Below are positions 46,441-59,463 of a stretch of 64,000 bases of DNA, in pieces. Numbering within the stretch: position 1 is the stretch's first letter; each line of letters opens with the position of its first letter. The notes beneath the pieces are model-generated. The model worked only from the letters and a program-made list of their open reading frames with translations. It searched no databases and had not been told where the DNA came from. This stretch comes from Ceratobasidium sp. AG-K (taxonomy: Eukaryota; Basidiomycota; Agaricomycetes; Cantharellales; Ceratobasidiaceae), in assembly GCA_037039685.1 (NCBI GenBank), contig JAWNGF010000003.1, forward strand, positions 4,624,571 to 4,688,570, in the 5' to 3' direction. The position numbers and the translations under genes were made by a program.

Positions 46441-49400
46441 ATGGCCTACGCGACCCCCGGTCGCCCGTTTCAACCCCCCAACACTTTCCCCCAACCCGAA
46501 GGGAAGCCAAGGGCTCCAGGGCTAGAAACATTAATGTAAGCTCAATCCAACACTACAATTTATACCGTCGATTAACCGAGTTACAATCGAAGGCGAAATC
46601 AGGCATCCTCCTCTAAGCCGCGTACGACGCTTGTGCCATATATGGCACCTGAACCACATACGACACCCGAGCCACACAGCGTAATACCTGAGCCACATGG
46701 TACCGCGTCCACCAGTCGTAGTAAGTACTTTCCTATTGCTCCGTGGATGTTGAAATCAATGTTGACTGTATGCAGGAGATGAGCCTTCGGAGGCCCCTAG
46801 CGCGACTCCGAGTGGTCACGCCACAATCCCGAGCCCCTCAGGTGATCAGGCCTCGGCTTTAGGCGATAGCTCTACCCTTGACAGTGTGTCTGATGAGGGG
46901 AGCGATACCGAGACCGAAATGGCCGACGCCGTGTCGAACTTTGATGCCAATCCTGATACCGCTGAAATTTATTCAACAAACCAAACGCAGGATGAGCACA
47001 GCGACGTACTTGGAAGAATTACCAACTGGTTTCGACTACTCGACTTGGTAGATGAACATGGGTCGGGTGGAATCGGTAAGCTCGCCTCGGTATTTTGTTC
47101 TTCATTTCTCAATAAATCTTTAGTGGAAAAGGTCGTCATTGACCAGGCTTCATTGCATCGATTTCTCAACCTCGTTCAGCCTGGGTCGTATGATTCGGTC
47201 TCAAAGATTAACATCAAATCCTTGGATAAGGCATTGCTTCCAATTTGTTTTACACCCAGGTATATGCTAACCGCTCTTTACTAGCTATCCATCAAACCCG
47301 TTGGAATATATGGCAACCAAGCGGAAATCATTAAGTTCTTGCAAGAGATAGGATGCTTGGATGCGAATTCGTGAATATTTTATTGCCCAATGCATTGAAT
47401 GTGAATTGACCGTCGACTTTGGCAGTGCAGCGCTCCTCTCTCAGCTCAGTTCGGAGGTCTCGGATGATGCCGTGCCTGTGCTTCGCTCCGGGCTATATTT
47501 GGCTCTTAATCAAGGCCACTCGGCCCAAGGCTCTACCAAGCATGCCTATATTGTTTATTGGCCCGAGGACACAACTTGGGATGATCAAGCTGCCTCATCG
47601 TCCGTGCGGCGCAACCGGGTAACATTTATGCGGTACGTACAGAGCTTTTTCTTTTTAAAAGTGATCTCATCCCATGCGCTATCATTATAGCTACCTGACT
47701 AAACTCGCCGACCAAAAAATATCGTTAGTATCTCACTCGCAAGCGCGGGCTTTTGTCTGGGATGCGAGGGCACACAATAAAGACCTTCCAGAGGACCAGC
47801 AAGAGCATGACGACGATGCTCGGCTTTTCTCATTCGAAGTGGCCAAGTCGCTGGAGCAAGAGGAGGATGCTATTGCTAGCCCTGGGTTCACGGTAATGAT
47901 CATTGCTCTGTGACGGTAAATTAAAATGCTCAGCTACCTTTTAGGTCCCAGTCGAAGGAAGACATCTACCCGGTAGCCTGGCTGGTGCACGGGTAGATCT
48001 CGTTCCTGGAGAGGAGAAAGCTGCGCTACTTGTGTCAACGTCTGAAGAAGCCCACATTGATAGAGAACGGGTTAGCAATCAAACGATTAGTCAAATGTCT
48101 CTACGGAATATGATACAGTAAGCCGAGCGTCCCGCTTTAGATACATGCCCTTAAAGTAGACTTCTCACCGTAGATCGACCGATGTGCCTCTTCATTTGGG
48201 GGATCTGCGACCAGAGAGTCTGGAGCTGCTGGCGAGAAATGGTCTGCGTGAAAAGTTTAAGGGTTTGTTTAGTGCATATGATCGAAAATTGCGGGAAGCG
48301 GAACGTACTCGGTCCAAGTCAGAAGGCGAAGACAGGCGGTCTATTGACCGTAAAATCAACTCGGACGAGTCGAAACTCAGAGTTGAAGTTCGGAACGTAA
48401 TTCGCTCAGTCTTTGACTCTATTTTTCCGTGAGTTTTCCGTCTGCATCCATAAACCCCTTCTCAAGTAGAGACATTAACTAGGTCGATTAATGTTGTATA
48501 TGACACGAGTCATGGTCCCGAAACGAGTGGTAAGACTGTCGCAATGACAGGTGCTGCCTTTATTCAAACCGGCTTCCCTTTTTAGCGCTGCTCTACAACT
48601 ACTTCACTGGGCTCCAGAACGCGGCTGATGTCATTCGACAAAAGCACAACTGGAGAACCGTCGGCAATCCCACATTCCATGACTTGAAACGTAAATGGCT
48701 TATCATTCGAGCCCATCTGGAGGGAAGCCCCGAACTTGCCGAGCGCGAGCAGCACAGAATTATTGATCGCGTCCTGCAAGGTGCCGAAATGCTTCCAGGC
48801 GGAAATCCCAGGGATGGCGAGCGGCCTGGTGAATTCTCGGGGTGGATTGGTAGCTTTGCTAATGTCGTTCGTGGCGCATACAGTAGACGACTCTCCCTCG
48901 GCGGATCCGTATCACACTCAGTTGGCGGCGTCAACGAGGCCCTGGAGCAGCTGAATGACCCCGACTTTGTCGCTTTACTTCATCCTCTGGAACAAGTGTA
49001 TCCTTCCCTGCACAACATCACGAGCCGGATCTATGACTGTTTGTGGCGCGAATTGGAATTCGTCGAAAAGGCACTACTACAAGATCAGACAGACAGAATA
49101 CTCTCGATTGAGCGCCACAGTCGGTACAAGACAGCTACCAATGCACGAGAGTCAGCGTTCTCGAATGAAAAGCAGACCGCGTTTAACTCGCTGATGGACA
49201 GTTTGAAGGAGGCTATGCCCTCAAAGTCGAGGTTGTAATCCCCGTTCGCCCATGAAACCACCGTAACTAATCATGACCATCAGGAACTCGGTTTGCATCG
49301 ATTCAGTTCAACAGCCTCCATATGGCAGTCAGTGGATTGGCTCCATTGCTCCGATATATCATGCTCATGTTTGATTTCATTCTCTAGCTCAGCTGTATTG

Positions 49401-52400
49401 GAGCGGAACCCGTATTGCCTCCGTGCCAGCTCAGAATCACTACAAAATATACCCTCTCGAGCTCACCGAGCAAGATAGTCAATCATGTCGGACGGATGAA
49501 GTTCATGTTCCACATCCCAAGTTAGACTTCAAGCATACGTTTGAATTTGCAACTGCAATAAATCGAACAGTCGAGTAAGTCCCCGGTTTTGAACACCTTT
49601 ATGAATGCCATGACCAGAGCTTCGAAACTGCACAGATTTCTTCAACTTGTGCGCGATAAATGCATAGTAGTAGTTTCGGAGCCGGGACAAACGCGCATTT
49701 ATGTCGAGGACAACGTTTCGCTGAATCAGTCTATCAATCGCAATAACGGCAAGGTTAAGCTGAACCACGATTCACTCGGCGGTCCAGAGTGCATGTTTGC
49801 CTTTGATCAAGCAACTCGTTTGCTCGCAATCGTACATGGACAGAAGGTACATGCTAGACCATATCGGCTCCAAGCCGTTGACTAACGCACGTGACGTGAC
49901 GGATAGGATATCAAGCTATCCATATTCATCTTTGACGAGCTTTTTGCCAATCTTCGCAGCCGTGGCTCGCCTATTCCGATTCACCGCTGGTACGAGACGC
50001 CCGTCGAGCTCACTAAAGTGTGCTTCGTATCTGGGGTCGAAGAAGTGTGCTTGATCGAGAGGTCGGGTCGCGCGCGCATTTTCTCGCTTGTGACACAGCA
50101 GTTCCGGTATGTGATAGTTGGTTAACGTGTAATACTCCATCTGTCAACCAAATTCCCTCTTCTTCCAGCAATGCTCATTTGCAGATCACACGTCCGATTG
50201 TCAACGCGTTTTCAGCACCCGATGGGTCATGTTTGTTTGTCGCAACTCGGGATGAACAGTCTCCATCAGCGCCCGAGCGGCTGCTGGCATTTCACTGGGC
50301 ATCGTTCGGATCCAACAGCCGTGGGATTGACTCGACAGAGCTACCTGCTTCTGATGCCTATCGTGTGGCCACAAGATTCGAAGGCAGGGGTCGGATTCAT
50401 GTCATCTCGTTCGACTCGGCCTCAAGAGTGATCAGGTCGACTGTCCTTCAGATCAAGCAAAAGGCAACCGAGTTCTCCTTCCGGTCCGATCATGAACATG
50501 CACGAAAGGCGGCCGCGGAAACGTTCAACAACAGCTTGATTGATTGTCACCTCGAAGTCTGGACGCGGTTCCCTGTGGTGCCTGCTGTGTCCCGAAACAC
50601 ACTGTCTCCTATTCGTCGGTGCCCTCCGACACTTACATTTTTGTCGCCGTTTGCACTGAATCAACTCAAGGAGTACTTTGAAGGCATGATAGCGACGTTC
50701 GAGCAAACTACGCGCAAACCCACGGGTGGCAGTCTCACGACGATCGTCGTGGCATCCACGGAACGACTTCAGCATGGTTGGGAGGATGCCATTTCTGAGT
50801 TCCAGCTTGGGAGTTTCATTGTGGAGCTACTATGTCTGATCCCATTGCAGTGAGTTTATCGCGACCCCCCCCCCCCCCCATAACACAACCCGCTGACCGG
50901 ACAATACAACTAGTCTTGCAATCACGCGAGAGAACAGGTTTATTCCACTTAAGGACGGAGTTTGGGATCCCAAGTATGAGCAAACACTTTTAGGTGCGGA
51001 CGTTCCAGCCATTATCGACGCCTTGAGCCTAGGATGGTACGAGTCATTGTTCCAGTCGTACATGGCTACGAAGGTGATTGCATCGCTAGGGCTCGGCGAT
51101 AGTTTATACTGAAAGAGACTTGGGATTTCTACAGCCGGTTCGCGTTGTGAGCTCCATGGGTAGGTGGATATTTGTCCTAATGATGTGTGATGTAAAACTG
51201 ACGGGATGCCAGGCGAGCAGAGTGTTGGTAAGTGAAATGCAAAATCAAGCAAATTTGATACGAAATTTAACCGTTATTTTGCCCATTTTAGGCAAAAGCT
51301 ATTGTTTAAACCACTTTGCGGACACATCTTTCGCCGGGTCCGCGATGCGCACGACCGAGGGTGTCTGGCTGTCCTGCACGCCCACCGAAGACTACCTGCT
51401 TGTGTCTCTCGATTTCGAAGGTCGGAAAAAGCTTGTTAATCTTTCGAGCTATCCCTAACTTCTTCCTTTCATCAGGTGTACACTCTATTGAACGAAGTGC
51501 TCAAGAGGACGCGTTGCTGGTACTATTCAACACCGCCATCTCGAACCTCGTACGTGGAATTATCAAAAACAGCATGTTACATCTGAATTACAACTCAATG
51601 AGATCTGCAGGTACTCTTCCGAAACAACTTTGCTATCTCAAGGGACATTGCGGGGCTATTCACGGTAAGCGCGTCAGAGAACTTATGTCCAGAATAGCGG
51701 ACACCGAATACATTCATTATAGAGCTTTCAGTCTTCCGCTATGGTCTTAGATCCAAACGCCAATCGCGGATTATTCAACGTGAGTTTGCAGGTTTCTACC
51801 TTTGACTGTCTGTTCAATGTCTAGTAGTCGACTCTTGCGATCATCATCAAGGATGTCACTAATGCGGACGCAAGTGACATTGTTAGAGAGTCAGTGGCAT
51901 TGATTCATCAAATGGAGAAGTGCTGATACCCCCTTGCTTAGGTTCTCGCTGAAATTCCAACGTATTGTCGAGAAGGAGCAGGACCAGAACTTTATTTCCC
52001 GACTGCATCGCGGTCGTATACAAATTATCCCGTGGCCAGTTATCAACTCTCCAAACTTCTACTCGTTATTCCTTCGCCTTCGCCAACAACTAGACAAACA
52101 GAAGTTCACACATGGGAGCGGCGGTGCGTTCCTGCACAACTTGAAAACACTCATGGCGAAGATCAAGGTAAGTATCGCCGATGTGTGAAATGATTATTAC
52201 TAATGGCGCTCGGCATTCCTTTCCAGGCCAGCGATTGGGGAGCATTAGACCGTGAGTGACATATGTACACTTACTACATGAATTGTTGACGCGACCCTAA
52301 ATTGCAGAAAATCTCGCCACTCACCGAGCTCAGCAGCTTATTGAGAGGCTACCAAGTGCACTTTGCCATGGTAGAATTGATGAGGGGCCGCTGAAGGTGC

Positions 52401-55400
52401 GTTCCATGTCCATATCCCGATTTGGCAGCTGCTCACTCAGTTATTAAAAGAACATGGACACCGATGAAGAGGTTCCGGCGCCAGACAAAATGCCAACGTT
52501 CTTCGTTCCTGAATTTGCTGGAGGCGATTCAAACGGGAACGAAATGGAGACGGAGAGAGCCCTGAAGGCGCTTGTCCGAGACTGCACAACGACTTCACGC
52601 TTTCAGCCATCGACGACTGATACACAATACGTCGAGGCTCTCCAACAACTTATTTACAGGGCGCTTGATCAGCGACTAGCCCTCGTCCAGCAGTGGATTG
52701 CTGTGAACGTCGACCGTTTCCCTGGCGGAAATCAAGACATACGAAACGTAACAGCAAGATTGAACTCCGCCGCTCTGGCAATGCGTGCTGCGGTACGAAT
52801 TTGTTCCTCTCGTTGCGTTAGCTGTTCGCTTTTGTGTCTCAACACTCGTGGACATACGGGAGAGCATGCTTGCGGGACGGACCATAAATGCGTTTTTGAC
52901 TGCGAAGTAGCGGAAGGACATGTGGAGAGTGAGCCTTGTGGTTTGCCGTAAGTATTGGTATCACCATAGCAAGGTTGAATTTCCAAAAGCTGATACTGCT
53001 GCTAGTGCTGGTCACGGAGGAAAACATATGTAAGTCAAGTTATTTGGAGCATGCTATATGCTAATAACCATGAACGCAGGTGCAACGTGAAAGCCCACTC
53101 CTGCGGCGAGGAATGTCATCTTAGTAAAATGGGCGGGTGCGCTCAGTCGTGTACCAAGGTACTAGTAGTTCCATTCTCGATCCAAGTGAGTCTCTAACGT
53201 CGGCATTGTAACTAGGCTATGTTTCACGAAGGCGAACACATATGCTCGGCTCGCTCCCACCTATGCGGAAAGGTACAATATCTTGATCCAAACAAGCCAC
53301 GAAAAATAACTGTATGATATGCGTAGCCGTGCGATCTGCGCAATGCGAAGCAAGGTCGCAAGCGTGGAGTATACAGCTGTCCTGGGATTTGCAATGTCCC
53401 CTGGTTCGTCACATAACGTGTAACCGATGCGATTCTCTACTAACTGTCTCCGCCAGGGATGAACCACATGAGCGACATACATGTGACAATGCACGGGCGT
53501 GCCCAATGGAGTGTTTCTTGTGTCTCCGGCTCTGCTCTAACACCGATCACTTCCATGGACTTGAGTCTGGTGCGACTCACTTGTGCGGCCAGGAACACAT
53601 CTGCACAAACCTCTGCGGCGCGGATGGTATATGCCAGGTTAGTTCTCTAAGACTCGGGTACACGCTTACTGATGTCAAGCTCGTATAGATTGAGACCCGT
53701 CCCTCTGCCATACAAGAGCAATTTGCTGGTAGGCACGAGTCGTTCATGTACACCAGGTATACGCAGGTCGACCGACGACTCTCCTGCGTGATTCCGATCC
53801 CGCCTGGCGAGCTCACACACGGCGGCGCTCATACACACGACATTGCCCCCGATGTCTTCCACTTTTGCGATGCTCGATGTCCCAACTGCGAGTACCTTTG
53901 CACGCTACCACTAGGTAACCCCACCGACACATCATGCCATGGCTCCTCACGACTTTTATTGAACAGGTCACCCCCAGCAGCTACACGAGACAAGCCATGG
54001 CTCGATGATTACCACCCAATGGGTTGTTGAAGGTGACGACGCAAATCCAGGTTATGAACTCGACGGCCGGAAGTTTGGATCAGGAGACGAAGGCGCTCCA
54101 ATGCTTTGTAACCTTGTCTGCTCTGCACAAGGCCGACATGCGCATATCGATTACTGTAGATCGGTTGATCCAGATGGGTGCAACGACCGTGACTGCGAGC
54201 ATATACCAACTCGTATGCATCCGGAGCCAGACAGACCCAAGGACTGGATCTCTCATGCCACCCATTGGGCTCGAAGCGGTATGCATACTATATGCCACTT
54301 ATCGCCCCACACCACTCACCGTGCTTGGCTTTGACAGGTTTCAGAGGTACGTCCCTGGGCATCGTCGGGATAGAAATTGAACAATTTTATCTCACCATTC
54401 ATAAAGATCCGTATTCTCAGGACGAGCAGGTTGAATTTGCCAAATGGTACGCTATGTCTTAACTGCATTCTTCGAAATCAAATAATAACCAACGTCTTGC
54501 TCCAATCACGTCAGTGATGTATTTTGTGCTGGTGCATCGCGATCCATGCTATATAAGTTTCACTGCCCTAATTTGGCATCTTATTTTCAGGTCCGGAGCA
54601 CGAAGCAACCGCCACCAGCCCGGAAAATCCGTCTCGGTGCATACTTCCAATTTTCCATGCCCCCATGCCACCACGCCCTGCTCCTCCAACAGGCCATGTG
54701 TCGGTAGATGGACACCACTTCGATTGCCAGAATCCCTCAAGGCTGCATCAATCATACCATATGTAAGTCGTGTGTGTGTTCATTGAGACTAGCGTGATGA
54801 CAATCTGCGGGTAGTGTGTTCGTGATCGACAGCTCTGGTTCCATGGGATGTCAAGATCATCAGCCCCTTCCGAACACCCCCGTCAGTGGGCGGTTGGTCT
54901 CTCGGTGCAACAACCGGTATGGGGCCGTTCTTTCCGCGCTATACGGATTCTGGTTGTCGCGTGAGAACGTCATGGCTGCATCCGCGAACCAGGCTCGCCA
55001 GGATTCTTACTCGGTTATTACTTTTGACCACAACTCTGAGGTGCGCACTACTTGAAGTTCCCGTTATAGCACAAATTCTCATTGATATACGCAAAGACTC
55101 GAGTGGAAAACGACTTTACAAGTACGACCGACCAGCTCGTGGATCAACTAATCGCTGAAATGGACGACGGTGGCACAAATTTCCATGGCGCATTAGCTCG
55201 TGCGCAAGCGGTCATCGAAGCCAATTGGAGCAGCGACCGGTATGTCATGAAGGTCATCACCTGTTGATACAATGATAACAGTACTGCCCAGCGCCCCAGT
55301 TATTGTCTTTTTATCTGATGGAGAGGCTCGGTTGGACGATAATCCTGTTTATGACTTGTGCCAGATGTGCGTTGGACGCGGGTAAGTATGATTAGTGCAC

Positions 55401-55818
55401 ATGTCAAGCGGTTTTACCTATATGTGCGTTCGGACAGAAAACCACTTGCCTTCTATTCTGTATCGTTTGGCACAGACACATACTCAGCGTCCCTTCGAAG
55501 AATGGCTGAAATTGGACGCGAGGTTTATGCGGCTGCCCCTCAAGATGTACTAACCACCGTTCGAGGAAACCCATGCGCATATACTAACGCAATTGATTCA
55601 GTAAGTGCATCTATTGTTGTAAGCAACCGTGCTGATGCGAGTATTTGTTCCAAGATTACACTGGCGGATACATTCCTAGGCATTGCCAATTCGCTTCAGA
55701 AGCCTAGAGCATCTTTGATCAGCCAGCATGCAGGAAGGTAAATAAACATGTCGTCCAGTTCTCTTGTGCTCGGACTAACCGGACTCTAAACTCAATCGTC
55801 AGGCGCGCTATGTTCTAA
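46441..55818 (+). CDS. Giant VLIG/GBP-like GTPase with Cys/His-rich array and vWA domain, copy 3
   Basis: The start MAYATPGRPFQPPNTFPQ is the best available; the leader PRAPGLETLM parallels NPALETLV of copy 2, but the first junction is uncertain because the obvious acceptor shifts frame. Next comes an acidic linker with PEPHTTPEPHSV. Then LGRITNWFRLLDLVDEHG, YIVYWPEDTTWDDQA, VRRNRVTFMR, an Arg/Glu-rich helical stretch (about 48180-48430), the propeller-like region with FHWASFGSNSRGI and QIKQKATEFSFRS, and the GTPase: GEQSV (15-nt exon 51214-51228) joined to GKSYCLNHF, TTEGVWLS, DFEG and IIIKD. The Cys/His array spans about 52795-53690 (GHTGEHACGTDHKC and similar). QWVVEGDDANPGYELDGR lies before the vWA domain (about 54816-55735: DSSGSM, DGGTNF, SDGE). 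The end is RRAMF-TAA at 55816-55818. It is the most complete of the three copies. One intron near 47230 may use a GC donor. Confidence 0.84.
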
Positions 55819-56478
55819 ATTTGAAGAGCGATGATATGAGCGAGACAATCCCACGTTGTCAGCGTTATATTCCGAATGTTGATATGTTTTGGTCCTCGAA
55901 TTCATACAATCCATGTATCCCTGATTCAACCCGCCCGCATGTAAAACACTTGTGTAGAGCTTGATCAGCAGCACGTGCTGGGTCGGACCAGACAACGAGT
56001 GAAATGGTCAGTAGTTCTACACAACGGTAAATTCACATTAGATAAGATGAAAGCGACACTATCCGTAGTGGCGTGTGGATATATGCACATGTTATAGTGA
56101 CTGCTACTTTAATTATGGGGATTTTATAGAGCTACTGAGGTGGCATTATGTACTAGTGCAGCACCCCGTGTCCGTCATGCCTTGCGAACCGGTGATCGCA
56201 CATATCATTCCAATAACGAACCTATCCTTAGTCCCACTCCGCCTTGCTTTTGTTAACACGACATGTCGAAAGTGTTGAGAGCCATTGACCCAAGATTTCG
56301 CAATTTTGTAATTTCTACTTCCGAGTCGAGCTTATCGTAGTCTAACATAAACATATACATGTATTTCTAAGGCACCCACAACTTTACTATTGAAACGGAA
56401 GGCTTTGCACGGCATGTATCGCGGAAATCTCTGATTCACAGAGTCAGTAAAATAGCGTAGTGGCATTGATGATCAGAA
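55819..56478. other. Convergent intergenic region
   Basis: This 0.66-kb gap between VLIG-type copy 3 and the 3' end of RBR copy 4 shows no gene or repeat. It should contain the terminators of both. Confidence 0.5.
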
Positions 56479-59346
56479 TCAAGTTTCTCCCGGCACATCA
56501 AAGAGCGCACAAGAACGATAATGTGAAGCGACTGCCGACTGGACCTCATTCCTTGTCCCTCCGCGAGTCACCACTGCTCCGCAACGATAACAGAAATGCC
56601 TGCGAAGAATATAACCAAATTAGTTCCGGAATATTATATCCTTGAAAGACGTACATATTACATCCAGGAGTCGAACACTACGACAAGATAATAATTAGGA
56701 GATTCACATATGACAGGGGGCAGGTGTAAACAGACTTACAGTCATATGGTTACATCCCATAGATCTCTCAATGGGAGTGCGACAACCGGGACAGTGCTGT
56801 TCGGGAGAATTCCGTCAATAGCCCAGTCTAGGTATGAGGAGATAACGGACCTTCCAACCGCGCTGATTCATCAAAGATTCCAGCTCGGCGCTCCCGTCGC
56901 AAGAATGCTTCTTTCCGCCTTCGATACTCTGGTTGCACTGCTTACACCACGAATGCGTGCATCTAGGCATAGGACAGGTAATGATTTCGATCAGTTCATA
57001 ATCCTTCCGGTCGACGAATGCCGACTGAGAGCCTGAATACGAGTGTCAATTATCCCGGTCATGATTAAAGCAACATATCCCACAAACATCTGCGAGTCAA
57101 AACATGAGTGTCAAGTATGGAGCAAACATTTATCAGACGTACTTTCGGCAATCAATCATAATAGAATGCTCTGCCAACTGCATCTCGGTAAATATTTCAA
57201 ACAACTTCGCCGAGATACCAATTGTCTCCACGAGCCATGCCTGGATAGCTATCCACACTATAAGTACGCAAGGTCATCACCATGCCAAAACGTTGACGTA
57301 CTGCCTTTATTACCAGGACGGCTTGGTTTGTCCGAGTCAGCCACACAGAATGGGCACGGAATGGGATACCGCCGCTCTTCAATCTTCGATTGGATATTGT
57401 CGCGCATACAGTCACGGCAGCACGAATGTTCGCATCCTTCCACGATAGCGATAGATTCGTCGGTAAAACTATCCATGCAAATACCACAGTCAAACTTGGG
57501 CCTTTCTGTGGCTCGGGCAAGTGAGGCATCCAAAGCAAGCGTTTCGCGCTCTTCGTCAAACTCGCGCTGCATGGTCATAGCCAACTGAAGAGATCGCATC
57601 GTGTCTAGGTCTTGCGGGCTAGTGTTAGTGTGTTTGGAGCCTGAGGGGCCGGCTGTAGCTGTGCGGCTAGATGATGCCGGCGTATCACGAGATTGGTTGC
57701 CCGAGGGTCGAGCTGGTATGGGTGGGAGTGTCTTGGACCGATCCGGAGTCTTCTGCCAAGAAGAAAACTCGAACTGAGAACCTCCACTGCGACTTGGGTT
57801 CGGGCCCGAACCCGAGGTAGAGGCGGACGTGGAGGTGGAGGAGCGATCATACACATGGTCACGCCCCTTGCCTTTGACACTGCGGTTGATCAGGTTGTCC
57901 TTCCAACCCCACGTATTATCGCTCGATTTCCACAGTGAGGCTGGCTCGATCCGTGACTTCAACTCCTTTATTTCGGCATCCTTCCTTTGGCTGTTGTGCC
58001 TGAGCATCGCGATCTCCTGCTCCAAGGCAAAGTAGCGTCTCTGTGTTTCACGCTTCTCTGCCAGCTGCTCGTCCAGTTTTTGCTTGGTCTCGGTGACCTT
58101 TTGGTGAAGCGTGAGGAAGCGCATGTTCAGATCATATTCGTTGAGCGTCTCGCGGTTCTCGACGGGTGCGAGTACGTGATAAGAAACCTGGCCGAGGAGT
58201 TGAACGTGCCACTCGAGATGCGGGTCGTTGACTAGTGTTTCGTCAAACTGGAACAGGTCCATGAGATAATCTACTACGTCGTCAGCTGGATGCGAAGGGA
58301 ACACTTGGATTCCAGCTCCGTTTGGATGGTTCGGGCGGGGGTGGGAGTCGAATATGAGATAGATCGAGTTGACGCGACGGCGAGACGTAGTAGTAAGCTC
58401 GTTGTCATTCGGTTGGGCGATGGGTATGTGCAGGATTCCGATAATTTCTGGAGTGCGTGTGAGACAAGCAGCGCGGGGTCCTGTCGATTCTTTTCCGGGA
58501 ACGAGTGAGCTAAGATCAGTTGGTTTAGCATCAACGCAGGCCATATAATCATCAAACGACTCACAGTAGCAGGTCGGAGAATGTTCTGTATGTTGACTTC
58601 CTATACTGGGTGTCAAGAACCTCAAAAGCGGTCGAGAACATTGGCAGCTCTAAAGTCGACTCGACCTCCAGATGCATTTGGTCCGACCACGAAGCCGTAA
58701 TGGCCATGGCATCCTGCAAGTATGTGCATGTCAGTAACGAATAGGCCTATAATTACTCATACTCGCCTTGACAAACTCCGCGCTTACTAGCTTGGTTACC
58801 AGCTCCTCTCCATCCTTTATCCTGTCATAAAAATCAAACGCCAATCTAATTGCGTTCAAACTCGCAAGCCCACAGGCCGCGCTCCCGCCCCAAGCGTACT
58901 GGCTCGTGCCTTCGAATGTAGCATTGTGGTGTTCGCCGTACAGAATCTTTTGAGCCGCAGATTTGGGCGGTGTGGCCGGGGGAGTCGAGGGTCGGGAAGG
59001 AAGCGCTTTTCCTTTGCCTTTATCATCCCTAGTCCAAATTATATGTTCCTCTACAGAAGAAGCTTCGTAGAATTCTTCTTCCTCTTGGCCCGTAGTAGTA
59101 TTCTACGAGAGAGGTTGGGGATCAGCCCGAGAGCGACCAACATGAAATAGACGCCCTACTCCCGTAGCTGGCGTGATTGCCAAACTCTTAGGCTTTTCGG
59201 AAAGTGGCGGAGTAGGAAGCTCCGGCTCACTATTTATAATTGAAAGAATGAGTTGAAGTATATGGAGGTGTAAAGATATGGACGAGATACCTAGTATATT
59301 CTGGCGGTCCGTCAAATGTCCATAGGGTTAGAGCAGGTGATGGCAT
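56479..59346 (-). CDS. Peptidase-like + RING1-IBR-RING2 E3 ubiquitin ligase, copy 4
   Basis: ATG 59344-59346 gives MPSPALTLWTFDGPPEYTR. Exon 2 (SEPELPTPPLSEKPKSLA) is followed by the peptidase-like exon with SAACGLASLNAIRLAF (Cys 58872-58874) and a TASWSDQMHLEVE exon. A long exon (57258-58562) holds IFDSHPRPNHPNGAG (Asp 58347-58349, His 58341-58343), a coiled coil (about 57940-58130), a Ser/Thr/Pro-rich linker, then RING1 (CGICMDSF...HSCCRDC...CPFC). The IBR (CPMPRCTHSWCKQC) and RING2 (HCPGCRTPIER, GCNHM with Cys 56752-56754, HFCYRCGAVVT) follow, ending HYRSCALFDVPGET-TGA. The RBR architecture predicts Cys-relayed ubiquitin transfer. Cys plus D-x-H suggests a protease fold, perhaps a deubiquitinase, whose activity is unproven. 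It abuts the intact ATP3 gene, so this locus is probably ancestral to copy 3. Confidence 0.86.
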
Positions 59347-59463
59347 TTTAGTGATTCAAGTATCACTTCCAGGTAGAAACAAGACAAGGCAAAGTTCGGT
59401 GGCCTATGGCTGGCGTCTAGGAGAGCTGAGATGGAGGTAGATCGTGGCTGGGAACACGAGGTT

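Noticed and set aside
46398..46616. Open frame overlapping the start of VLIG-type copy 3
   Set aside because: It is in a different frame from the leader MAYATPGRPF, which parallels the leader of copy 2; treated as a shadow.
50865..50879. Run of 15 C, and a run of G near 23190-23203
   Set aside because: The C run lies in an intron of VLIG-type copy 3 and the G run in intergenic DNA. Homopolymers of this length are common and prone to sequencing error; no functional reading.
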